From Rhynochetos jubatus (taxonomy: Eukaryota > Chordata > Aves > Eurypygiformes > Rhynochetidae): DNA of 64,000 nt. Numbering within the stretch: position 1 is the stretch's first letter; every line of letters starts with the position of its first letter. Position numbers and translations under genes: made by a program. Below are positions 39,201-50,800 of this stretch, piece after piece. The DNA is taken from contig CM050666.1 in the NCBI GenBank assembly GCA_027574665.1, forward strand, positions 6,200,001 through 6,264,000, in the 5' to 3' direction. The notes beneath the pieces are model-generated. The model did no database searches. It was not told where the DNA came from and saw nothing but the letters and a program-made list of their open reading frames with translations.

Positions 39201-41208
39201 GCCTGACACGGAGGAGGGAGCAGGGATCCAGCCAGGCCATCACGGTCCTCAAAGCATTGTTTACTATTTCCAGGCCAAAAAGAGTAATGCAAACGATGCA
39301 CTTTCACTACATCTCTGTGTGTTTTCAATCTGTCCATATTCAAAGGGCAACATCTAGTGCATTGAGCCGAAGAACTGGTTTTATAGGGCATTTGGCATTT
39401 AATCACCTGTATATGCTATTTTGAGGCACGTATTTATCTTTAAATTCCTGTGGGAGTTCAGCTACAGGCAGTGCAAGCAATGCACGTTGAAAGGCCCTAA
39501 CTGAGAGCTTCTGGATGCAGGACAAGGGGTGACTGAAGAAAACTCGGACCTATCTGCTGATGTGTTTTTCAGTGAATTGGGTTTCAACTCTGCCATTAAT
39601 CAACAGCAAGCTCCCCTACTGTGCTGTTGAAAATTTATACACCTCAACTTCTCAGAGAAAAGCCTGTTCCACTACTCACGTTCTGCATGCTCGGAATTCC
39701 TTCACTGACAAAATTTGATCTACAGGTGGGTGCCTCCCTCCAAACCGCAAGAAAGCAGGCATTTTGTTACCCCAGCTGAAAGCACCTCCCCATGAGGAAA
39801 CCTGTGGAGAGCATGAGACTGGTGATCTTCCTACCCGGGTGGCGGTAGCTGATGCTGGTAGTTCTGCCAAAGGGGGTTAGCGCGTGGAAGATGCCTTTTC
39901 CCACATATGAAGTAGGATACTGAAGATACATGTAATGTGACAGTTTCTATAGTAACTACTTGTTCTTTATGGAATAGCAGATTAACAGTACTCCCTGTTA
40001 TTGTTCCTTTATCCTGTTATCTAGACTACTCAGTTACCACAGATACAATTTTTTATTCTAGTCCCTTGCCGACGTAACTATATCAGGGGTTTATGCAACT
40101 GCAAGTCAAGAGTACATGTGGAAAACAAAACACTATTACAATTTTCAAATTGACCACTATTTGATCATACAAATGCACCAAAAGATGTATGTGCATATAT
40201 ACTGAAAGCTAAAGTTTCAAAATAAACCCATAGAGATTATCTTTTTTTAATTAAAGCAGGACAAATCTATGATTGGGATATCATCATTTTGTTGGGGGAA
40301 CTATGCAAGTTATGTCTACAACATTTCTTTTTTAAATGCTAGGAGTTTGCCAGAACTTTGCCAGTCTAGATGCACTGGCAAACTCTGCTAGTGTGAACAA
40401 GACCTGCGATTCATTACTTGTAGGAAAATATCCCTCCCATGGTATCATGGCTCTTACTTCTGTGCAAGAAGTGTGTCGCAAGGTTGTCTTTTACACTAAA
40501 ATATCTCAATATCATAATTCATTGGTGCTACAGCTCTGCTGATAATACCAGTACTGCAAAGGGTATTATTTACAGGAATGAGATGCTTTCTGCACTGTAT
40601 CACGTTAGCCTTATTGTGGGGAAAAAATGCCTGCATTCCGTCTGTCTGAGAGCCTCGGTTGCTATCGCCAGCAGAAGTGTATCAGTAGCCAATTACATTT
40701 ATAAAATCACCAGTGCGGGGAGAGACCTTAGCGAACTGACCAGGGCTGCAGATTCAGCAATGCAACGCCTATGGCAGTACAGCCAAAGACACGAGACGAG
40801 TTTAAATCCGCTGATGAGATAAAATGATGCTCGTGGTTACTTTAAAAAAGCTGTAGTAAATGACACATACACAAATGCAACAGACAGGAGGCGAGCAAGG
40901 CAGAAGGGGAAAGCAGAAGATGTACACAGTCCCGAGAGCAATTGGGTGATGGAAAGAGTGGAATGCAAACAGTAAATAATTTCCATGTAACTAAATGAAC
41001 TGGGTTTTCTCCCTTTACCCTTGACTGCATCATTCTAACACGTATGTGGTTTGTTCCCTCTACTCCGGCAGTCCCCTAAAACATGCACGGCGAGATGAAC
41101 CATCCAAATCCTAATCCGGCCAGAGCCATGAGCCGCACCGCTGCAGAAAACATGGAACCGCTGGATACATCCCAGGAGAGCAATGCAGTGGTGCACAGGC
41201 AGAGCCCG
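27294..41208 (-). other. Probable RSPH14 intron / DNA upstream of GNAZ, no confident gene
   Basis: About 13.9 kb between the last RSPH14 exon seen and the CpG island. I looked on the minus strand for ARM-repeat exons and found none. It contains a 196-codon plus-strand ORF (28520-29110), several exon-like minus-strand ORFs (32.5-39.9 kb) and a hairpin at 40339-40391. None is supported well enough to call a gene. Confidence 0.5.
40339..40391. other. Hairpin-forming inverted repeat
   Basis: GAGTTTGCCAG (40343-40353) is the exact reverse complement of CTGGCAAACTC (40375-40385), with a 21-base loop. CTAG flanks both sides (40339-40342 and 40388-40391) and extends the stem with a two-base bulge. 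The size fits a pre-miRNA-like or cruciform structure; function unknown. Confidence 0.6.
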
Positions 41209-41334
41209 TAACGCGAGGCAACGGCACACGCCTGTGCATGCACATTATGTAATGCGCGAGTGCAGTGCGGGGCGCGGAGCAAACGCAGCCCCACGCCGCT
41301 ACAGTCGGCTCCTTATGCGCCACGGAGCCTCCGC

Positions 41335-41356
41335 GGGAGCGGGCGGGGCGCGGGGG
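41335..41356 (+). promoter_or_regulatory. G-quadruplex motif in the CpG island
   Basis: Four G-runs (GGG at 41335, GGG at 41341, GGGG at 41345, GGGGG at 41352) with loops of three, one and three bases fit the canonical G3+N1-7 pattern on the plus strand. Confidence 0.65.
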
Positions 41357-41639
41357 CTGCAGGGCCCGGCCGCCCCCGGGCGGGAGCCGCCGCCGGCCCC
41401 GGGAGCCGCCCGCCGGCCGCGCCGCCGCTTCCCCGCCCGCGGTACCCCCCGCCGTTGGCCTGGAAACGGGCTGGCAGCCTCCGACTCCTCCTCCAGAGCC
41501 AGCCCCGCGCTCCCCCTGCCCCGGCTTCCCGGAGAGACCGCCGAGCACCTCCCTGTCTCCCGCGGGGGGCCACCGGACGAGTGTTGCCGTTATCGCCCCT
41601 AAATACCCCGGGGGTGTTTCTGTTATTTTATTTTCTAGG

Positions 41640-41836
41640 GAGGAAATGAGCACGGGCAGGTTTTTTCTGCCGCTCGGGCTGCGGGGCTAGCGCCTGCAGT
41701 CGTGGTGTGCCTGCTCGCTGCAAATCACAGATGCTGATGTGAAGAAGGGCCAGAGCGGAGGGGAGAGGCGTCAGCGGAGGCGAGCGGTCGTGCTGATGGA
41801 TTGAGGAGGTGGAGGCTGCCCGCCCGGTGCCGAGAG
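41640..41836 (+). other. GNAZ: GNAZ noncoding first exon (5' UTR; start uncertain)
   Basis: The donor GAGAG|GTGAGTG at 41836/41837 is a near-perfect consensus at the edge of the CpG island. The next strong plus-strand acceptor followed by a known gene is GNAZ exon 2 at 63364. The start is placed only approximately; transcription could begin anywhere in about 41300-41750. Linking this exon to GNAZ is inferred from strand, spacing and the usual GNAZ layout (untranslated first exon, long first intron). Confidence 0.6.
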
Positions 41837-44800
41837 GTGAGTGAAATATTCCGCATTTCTTGCTCGCTTAAATCAGTTTAGCGATGGACGCTTCCCTCTC
41901 CGTGTATTTCCCAAAGAAAAGGGGACTTCTAAAGCAAGAAGAAAAAGATGGCATTTTGAAACAATAAGCTGTGCTGGATGAGAGAAAAGATGAGTGTCAC
42001 TGTGAGGCAGAAATATTTTGCTGTGTGTAGAGAAAAAATAGTAAGGGGAGGCAGGCTGCTGCTGGAGTGAAAATGACCTTCTCAAGGGATACTGGCCTTC
42101 TATCAGCTGCTGCTCCAGCTTGATCCCTTTCTCACAAAATTAAGTCATCTCTCTTTCCTAGCCCGGATCGTAACCCGTTAATATCCAATACCTGAGCCTC
42201 ACTAAGGTCCGTTGCGTTCCCTTAACGATTCAAAAGGAGAATCCATTAGATTCCGCCTAATGTTGGGAGAAGAACCTCCACGCTAGGTAGCACCTCCTCC
42301 CAGGGAAATGCAGGCAGGCTACCGTTCCACCAGAAAAGCCTCCTAGCTAGCTGCCCAGTCCCTGTAATCAGTCCTCCCTGCACCAGTCACATCTGCTGCC
42401 TGGAAGGATGGGTGGCTCTGCAGAGCCTGGATGCTCACCTCCTCGTGTGTGCTCATGCATGTGAAGGAATGGGAGGTTTTGCTGGATTGATCTGCACCTG
42501 TGGACGGCTCCCATCTGCAGCTGTGAACCACAAGTTTTTCGGTGTCTTTGCATTTGCATGTTGGGGGAGTGAGTCGTACCCAAACCCCAGCCCTTCAGTG
42601 TTAGCTGAGACAGCCACAGACAAACGCATGTCAGTTTAATTTTGGGTAGTAGTACTGATCCGATCTGCTTTTGGCTGCTTCCCTGTAGAGGCTGTTTAAT
42701 GTGGGTTCCTGCGGTATTTATTCTGGAGGCTACTGACCTATCTCGACAATGTGTTTGTGTGCCAGATTTGAGAAAATTCACTAGTTGTCCATTCAGCATT
42801 TCGTTATATCCATTTACTGACACTCTCGATCTTTACTTTGGCTATTTCATGCCATTGTGGGTCACACCCTTGGGGTGGCCGTCAGAATCTCCTCTACAAA
42901 GGTTACAACAGCAGGTCAGGCAGAACACCCCATCTACCTGTGGATCATGGAGGAGTAAAAATGAGTGTGTATTTTGTACTTCCTGTGCTGGTGTGGGGAA
43001 AACCAGCTCTGACTTTATGGACACAGAGGTCTGAAATCCGAGCTGATGGTTTAGGTGCTGTGACGGGCAGAAAGAGTGGCTTTTCTCCAACAGGGCACAT
43101 ATGTGCTAGCTGAAGAGATCCAGCTCTGCAGAGCAGGGGGCTTTTTGCCATTAACTTGGCTGTCTCCATCAAATCATTTGGGTGGAAGCTATCATGCAAA
43201 AAGCACAGGTCCCTGCCCTTGGGTAGAGGACATTAATACAGGGTAGGCCTGTGTGTCTAGGGGGATGAAGTTCCAGTCTTCAGGAAGGCAGTGATGGGTG
43301 CAGTCAAAAGAAAGCATCCTAGTTATACGGTGTAGTTAGGAGAAAATCTCACGATACCACCCATTACCAAAGCACTGACTCGCATTTTGAAAGAAGAATC
43401 CCACTTCTGTGTGCATGTGCATGCTTATAAGGAAAGAAAAGCAGCTTAATTCCGCGTAAGGCCACGGAGATTTCATTCTAACAATGGCCCTTAGGGAGAT
43501 GAATAAAGTCTGCGTGCTGCCTAAAGAATGCTGCACCTCCGTCTGAGGATTATGTGCTTGTCACTTCAGTGGCCACTGGTGAACAGGGCTGAATGACTTC
43601 TGGAGGTATGAGGTGGAACTGAGTAAGCCGTCAGCACCACACAGTGCTGCAGCTACGGGCCTTGCCTTTGAATCGCACTGTGGCACTCTACGTAGAACCA
43701 GCCAGGTAGTTCTGAAGGACTGAAGTGAAAGTGTTCCGGGTGTCTCAGCTCAGATTACACTCTAATGGAATAAGGTACGTTACATTTTATGAAACCGAGA
43801 CAGAACCCGAAAACAGACATTTGTCCCTTCTTCTTAAGGAATCTACCTGCTAAGCGGTGGGGAAGGGAATAAGTAGAGGGATAAGGGTAACAGAAAATTC
43901 AGTAGACAATAAAAGCTTAAATCCTTAAATGGTGAGGTCAGCTCTTCCTCTCCAGCTTAAGCAGATAAGGATTTTGACAGCAGATAGTCTTGGTGGATAC
44001 GCAGTGGTGAGGCAGTATAAGGGAATGATGTCTTTTTGTCTCTCCCCCTCTATGAATTAAAGAAAAATACTCTCAATTCCTTTGGGTTAAATGACAGTAA
44101 TTCACTTATTTCAGAAGAGATTATCCATATTTATGTAACTGAAGATGAGAGTTGGACCTGCCTATTTCTCTGTAAAGTTTTGGTCGTGCTTTCACGGGAG
44201 TCGTCGCAAGTTTTGTCACTATCAGTGGGCGAGAGCCCAGGCTCAGAACGAGCAGGCAGTTTCACTGAGCGGGTTCCCCCATGCCCTCTAGGAACAACGA
44301 TGCTGAACAGGTTTATAGCTCCTTTCAGTGAGGTCACAGTCTCAATGGCAAATTCAGCAACTCTTTACTTGGATCACAAACTCTAATTTGTAAATTATCA
44401 GTGATTTTAATCATATTCTTTTTACAGACAACATTCCAACGCATGCTGTTAAGGTTGACGTTGCCCACCTTCAGCAGTAACAGCTCGCTACACAAGCCAT
44501 TAACTGTTTTCTTTTAATCTAAGAGAACTTTTAAACCAAAGCCCTTCAAAATCAAAATATCGGCATACTTAGATACAATTGTATTATTGGTACTTAGTGA
44601 GAAAAATTGTCCTGTTTTTATTGAAAAAGAAGGGTAAGTTTTTTTCCTTGTGATCCCCAAAGAATCCAGAGTAAGTCCACATCCATTAATAGTGACAACA
44701 GATCCCTTTCACCTACCGGAGAGGACAATTTGACTTCTACTTTGTACGTTATATTCACAGTTCACATTTTTATTAAACTTTCCAGAATCCAAAAGTGGTG

Positions 44801-47800
44801 ATTAAGAAGTCCAAATTTCAACTCCCATATTGACAAAAGAATAATCACAAAAGGGAAAAACTAGACGAAAACAACTAAAATTGATTCTCTTCTCCAAGTC
44901 CCCTGGCAGTTTAAGGTATGTGGAATACACAACATGACAGAGAAGGGCTGAATTCAGCTTTTGTTTTTTCTGTGATGAAATCTGGAGTTGATACATATTC
45001 GCAATTGCAGTTCGTTTAACTTTATGCCAGTGTTATCAAGGACAGAATTTAACCCTTGAAAGCTACAGAGTAAATACTCTTCTCTCTCAACTGTTGCTTT
45101 TCGCTAATGCTGAAGGGCACTGGGGAATTAGGATGGAAGGAACAGATTATTGATGTGGGCCATCATTTCTACGTAACCCACGCTTCGAGCATTTACTGCT
45201 ATTAAATACATTTACAATCACAGCTAACAAATCACGTGGCAAAATTTCAGGAGGCACCAGCTTTCCGTGTGGTTTTTTTTTTACTTCTGTAGCTCAGAGC
45301 ATTATCTGTGGTTCCGCAGGACCCAGAATCCCATTTTATTATTTCGCGTGGCACACCCAGTGTGTTGTTAGCGAGCACAGTTTTACCCAACACATCCTAT
45401 TTTTCTCTGCCTTTGTTTTCTCTTTAAGCCCCTTATACCAGAGGGCCGTTTCTCTGGACTGCTAAGTCATCACATCCACAGACAAGTGTGATAACATTTC
45501 CAGACAATTCTGTGTTACAGAAATAGCCCATGAAATTACCAGTGACCACGCTGGCCAATAGGAAAACATAAACAGGCACATTTGAAAAGCTGATTCGAAT
45601 TCTAAGAATTCATTTTACCCACATACAGGAATGATAATGACCAGAAAGTAAAGAATAATTTCTTAGGAACTACAACTTGTTAATCTGATATTTTTACAGT
45701 AGATTTGTTTTCCAAGTAATTCCCTGGACTTGGCAGTTGGGAAGAATTATTATCACTTTTAGATACCTGTAACATGCACATATGGAGCAGTTGTTAAGGC
45801 GTCCCTTACAGACGATGAAGAGAAAAAGATTCCTACAATGCATTAATCAGACTAGGTTTTGACCACTGCTGGGGTCTGAGATGACCTGACCTCTGGAAAG
45901 GACTCTCTCACTCCGCTGCCTCCAAAGGAAGCACTGAGTGACTAGCTCAGAGGTAGCCACCTACGTGCGTATGCTGAATCTGGACAGACGAATCCCACTC
46001 TTACTGTCTACATTTTAATGTTTAACCAATCTTAACTAGTTAATTATGAAGCTATTTTCATGGTTCACCATAAATATTTGTAAGTAATAATACAGTTGCT
46101 ACTCCCCACCTACCAACCTTGTTTCCTTTGATAGTAACTAGGCTAGCATGCTGGTTTCTTCCTCTAACTGCACCTCAACAATGCTGTTGTACTGTGCGAG
46201 ACAGACTTCACTAAAACAGTACAAGTAATCCAGATATTTTGTCCAGATTTTCACTGAACTCCAGGCAGTATTCTAGCATACATTCCCAGTGTGTTTCTAC
46301 TCTTATTTCGTGTGCCTCCTTTCTGAATTTTCGAACCTTACCGAGACAGTGTGGAATAACTACATTTACCTTCACAAAACGCACCGGTGCAAATACAGTT
46401 AGACAGCAGATCAAGTGCTGAGGCACAAATACAGTTGACACAGTTGTGGTGTGGAAGGAAAAACCCATAATTCAATGGAACTGTAATCAATGCAGATGAA
46501 AGTGTCACGGCAGAGTAACAAAACCCGAGCTGGATGTTAAGCTCAGGGAGGGGGTGTTGCTGTTTAGATGGGGTATGCACCTGGTTATTATATTTCTTCC
46601 TTTGAAGGAGAAATATATGTATGATTCAGAAGGATACTTACGTATCATCTAAGGTAACATCTTCTGAAAGTAATACAATTTGAATTATTAGGTTGGGGTT
46701 TTTTAAATAGAAAGTTGCTTTGGATATTTACCAGCCCAAGTCACATAATCCAAATATTTGGAATGTACTAACAAAATATTATTTCATTTGGATGTATAAT
46801 ATCCACTTACACCTATTTGTAAATTAGAGTGTTTTTCAGTTTGGCTGTCTGATGAGGAATGTCCAAGATATTAGCTAATGACCTCCCCCAGTGTTTATGC
46901 CGTGGGAGAGGACTGAAACCAATACTGTGTAGAAGTTTCTTCTGTATCATTTAAAGCACTAAAATCCATCAGTAAATCACTGCGTATGATGCCAACCAAA
47001 ACCATTCCAAAGGAAGCTACACCAGGAAATCACTGTTGTGCTGGAGCATGTCTCGGTACTGCCAGCAAGTTGATAGAGGCCCACCAAATACCCTTGTTGC
47101 AACTGGGTCTTGGCAAGAAGATCTTTTCTCAAGATGCCTTTCTGTGCCTGCCCTGTCAGGGGCGGCAGAGCCAGGGTGCTGTAACAGAAGCCATTTTGTA
47201 ACAACACGCAGATAGTTATGTATTGTTCCAATTGCTAAGACCCTATTAAGCTTTCATTTTGTATTGTTCAGTAATGGCAGAACTCACCTTAATCAGGCAT
47301 TTCAGGGGCATGTTTTTAACCTCTTTTTCAATCCATTTACGTCCATGAACAGATAAACTTACCTTGATTTGTAATTCAGTGACATTTATGTTGGTATTTA
47401 AAATGCTAAGGCTAGCCTACTTCAAATTTGAGCAATTGTTCTATTATCACACAGTTTCTGTTCCCTGACTAGATGTGCATAAGTCCTCTGATTATGCTTC
47501 CTGCTGTGAACGTTCCCAAAAGCCAATCTGAACTTTGCCTCCTGACTGTGATTACATAGGTGTGTCAAGTTTGCTTTTTGCAAGCGTGCTCACAGAAAGA
47601 AAGAGAATACTGAAGACTTCATGTAATTTTTTTTTAAGTGACAGGAACAAGTTCTTGGCTACTGATTTCAACAGTGTATTAATTCAAGGGATTCGCCATT
47701 GTTGTTTTAAATGTGGCAAGGTTTTAGGCTGATGTGCACATTAGTGCATCTTACTCTATCAGTACAATATTCTTTGGTTTCACAAGTAAATATGTAGTGG

Positions 47801-50800
47801 TCTAAACAAATGGAAGTAGCAGGTATCAACATCAACACGAGGGTGGAATCTGTGACTTCTAACACTGCAAATTACAATTCCCCATTTTTCCCAAAAGGCC
47901 AGACTCAGTCCTGAGCAGTGAGTCTACATAACAGAAGTTAAAACACGGAGAAAGTAATAACCTACCACGTAGGCAAAGAACTGAATTACTGGTTCTGTTA
48001 TAGTCCCGTCCTCTCCCAGTGCCAGTGGGTTATAAACTAAAATGAAATGTTTACAGAGGATATTACCCTGGTCTGTGATGAGAGAAGCCTCGCTCCTTGT
48101 GTTGTTGGCCTGGCAACTCTATCCTTTTTCCCACTTCTGCAGTCAAGGAAACCAAGGAGAGCCACTGATATTATGGCCTCTTGGGATCATACCTGGAAAC
48201 TTGTAATTCATGCTGAGATTTGGGCAGCTCCAACCTGGCTCTGCAATGAAAGCTGGATCACGAACAACCATTCCTCCCTATTCAGATCTTAAACTTCAGA
48301 TCCCCTATTCAGATCAAGAGCAGGAGTGTCCGAGTTTCTCTGTGCTTGTGACTAATTCATGTTGCGTTTCTAGTTGTGTCTTCTGGTAGTGGAAAACCAG
48401 GAACCCCAGGGAGAAAACACCGCAATATCCGAATCTGGAAATAAATTAGGCGCGATAATTTTTGTAAAGAATTGTTCTGAAAGAAATGGGGGATGCCTAT
48501 TATAGCGAAAGTATGCATTAAAGGGGAAGTGGGAAATACAGTCACATGGAACTCTTGGAGTACTTTTAAGTACTGTGGAGTTATTAACAAGTGATGGGAG
48601 AACTTCTCATGAAGCAAGGCTATCACCTTCCTGCCTACCTCTCTGAGTAGTTCTACCAATAATATTATCTTTGAGAGAATTTCAGCCAAGTGAAATTCAG
48701 GTGAGTACAAAGACAGTAAAGTACTTCCTCACGATCCTGTAATTCCTATTGCTTCCATATTTTTCCACCAGACTTCCACAGGAATCATGGAAAAGGCTGA
48801 CCAAACAGAAGTTATAGTACTCCACAAGAAAGGGCATAGAAGATAGACAAGCAATTAACAATTTACTCAGTATCACCTATAAGACTACCTTTGACGTATG
48901 TGAAAAAACCCTGCTCAAGAAAATATCTGTGTTTAGATGTTTAAAAAGTAATTTTAGTTGGTATAATCAGGGCAGTGACCAATTGAAAAAGGCAAGAGTT
49001 CGTGTTCTTTTCCATTCATGGGAAAGCACAGGTCATTGTCCACAAAAGCCAGAGAGTTCCCATTCCCTACCCAGCCTGTAAGTCTGAACTAAAGGGTTTT
49101 TATTAGGCTAGAGATGTCTCCCTTCATTATTCTGAATAGGATTACCCAAATGAGCTGACTGGAGACAAGTTATAGGTTTGGTTGTCAGAATCAAGAAAGG
49201 CTAAATTTGATTAAAATCCTTAAAGAATGTAGGAACTCCTGCTGATGGTACGACTTGTGATTCCTCACTGAAAATAACTTGGGAGTGAAAGGATTGAGAC
49301 ACTTTCCTTCCTCTTGCTGTAAAATTATTATTGAATAACATTGTATCTTGATTACAACTAATAAAAATGGCATTAAAAATGTACCTTATGTGGGCAGCAA
49401 ATATTACAGAATAACCCCAGGTAAATATATTAATTATTTCCAAAAGTATTTTTTAAAAATAGAATTTGAACTTTCTGTGTCCATGTTTGCATTTGGCTTC
49501 TACATGTCAGAGTAAATAATATGTGGAGAGTGCACAGTCCCCAGAAACTAACCTGGGTTTACCGACGTCATGGTGAAACATGAAAATATTAGCAGAGAGA
49601 CTTTGGAATGTATTATTGTCTTGACAAAATACAGTATTTAGGTATCTTCACAGAGTATCTTATTTTTGGTGTTGCATTTCTCCAAATATAGGTAGTCTGA
49701 TTAATCAAAGCTTATCTGTATGACTGTAACTGTGGATTTTGGATACTTCGTTTTCATGATTGAATTGCTCAGAATTGCACGCAGAACTCATCAAAAGCTT
49801 ATATCAACAAGTCAATTCAAGAAAATAATAAAGTGCTTGTAAACATTTTTTAAAGGAGGCCAGATGGAAAGCTGTCAATCCGTGCGGTAATGTTTTTACT
49901 CAGCTATGAGATATGATGTGCAAATGGAATTTTTCTTAGACATGTTGTTTAATATCTGTCTTTACCTGCTTTGGGAAGACAATTTATATTTGATGGAGTT
50001 ACATTAAGAGCATATCAATCTCATTGTTTACTTGGTGTCTGCATCTGTTCAGTCAGTCATCAATTATAGATTCCATATTTTCTAGGATGTAATTTAAAAG
50101 GGTATGTTTTTTCAGCGTTATCTAAGTATAAAATCCATAAGGAATACTATTTTTCAATACAAATAATACCCTTCAGCTTGTATTAGGATTGATTAGTGGC
50201 AGGTGGAGATCAACAGAATATAAACAACAGAAGGTCAAGATTAAAAGGTTTTGGGAAGTAATGCAGGTGTGCAAAGTTTCTAGGATTTGGCTCTTCCTCT
50301 TAACTTTTACAAAAGCCTTTAGATATTTCACAGTGCCACAGATGGGAAAAGACAGTTGAAATCGGTTTTGTACAGGGCACCCATTTGCACTACTTCATAG
50401 CAGACGGGACAAATACAAACCAAAATTGTACCCCATTCTTAAGAACTGGAAAAGAAAAGGTCTCAAAATAGTCAAGTACTGTGAAGTAGTATCAGTATTG
50501 CGATACTCAGAATCTGCTGTCTTGTTCTGGTATTTCCGTGCTATGCCTATGTCTCTGAAAGTGCAAAACTACTTAAAACTTCTGCCAGATGTTTCCCGAA
50601 TGCATGGATTCTTCAGTGGGCAAAGAGATGACACAAAAACTGCTTTATTTCTCCTGAACTATTTGCTGTAAAATATTCTTTGGGAGGAGGAGGCTGCTAG
50701 TAAGTGTGTCTGTGAGTAGCAATGCATCTTGATGGGATTGCTGCCAGCTGGAAGAAACTGAAACAAAATTCGCATTGCATGAAGGTGGGCTGGGCTGAAA

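Larger units (their letters stand above)
41209..41840 (+). promoter_or_regulatory. GNAZ: CpG island, likely GNAZ promoter
   Basis: A sharp change from AT-rich flanks to very GC- and CpG-rich sequence (for example CGGGGCGCGGAGC, CGCCGGCCGCGCCGCCGC), peaking at 41330-41480. No TATA box is evident, typical of a housekeeping-style island promoter with dispersed starts. It directly precedes a consensus splice donor at 41837. It could also drive antisense transcription. Long ORFs here are GC-driven artefacts. Confidence 0.85.

Noticed and set aside
41111-41690. Several 85-180-codon ORFs on both strands in the CpG island
   Set aside because: GC-rich sequence lacks stop codons in every frame; composition is Pro/Arg/Gly/Ala low complexity and no frame resembles a known protein.
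45885-45960. Sequence 'GAGATGACCTGACCTCTGGA' as a CR1 fragment
   Set aside because: It resembles the CR1 'gacctct' word but lacks adjoining CR1 landmarks.
48278-48319. Short direct repeat of CCCTATTCAGATC
   Set aside because: Two copies of 13 bases, no flanking element structure; likely a local duplication of no consequence.
48357-48710. 117-codon minus-strand ORF with a helical look, faintly similar to dynein heavy-chain segments
   Set aside because: The resemblance is a few residues without any diagnostic motif, and there are no splice signals or neighbouring exons.
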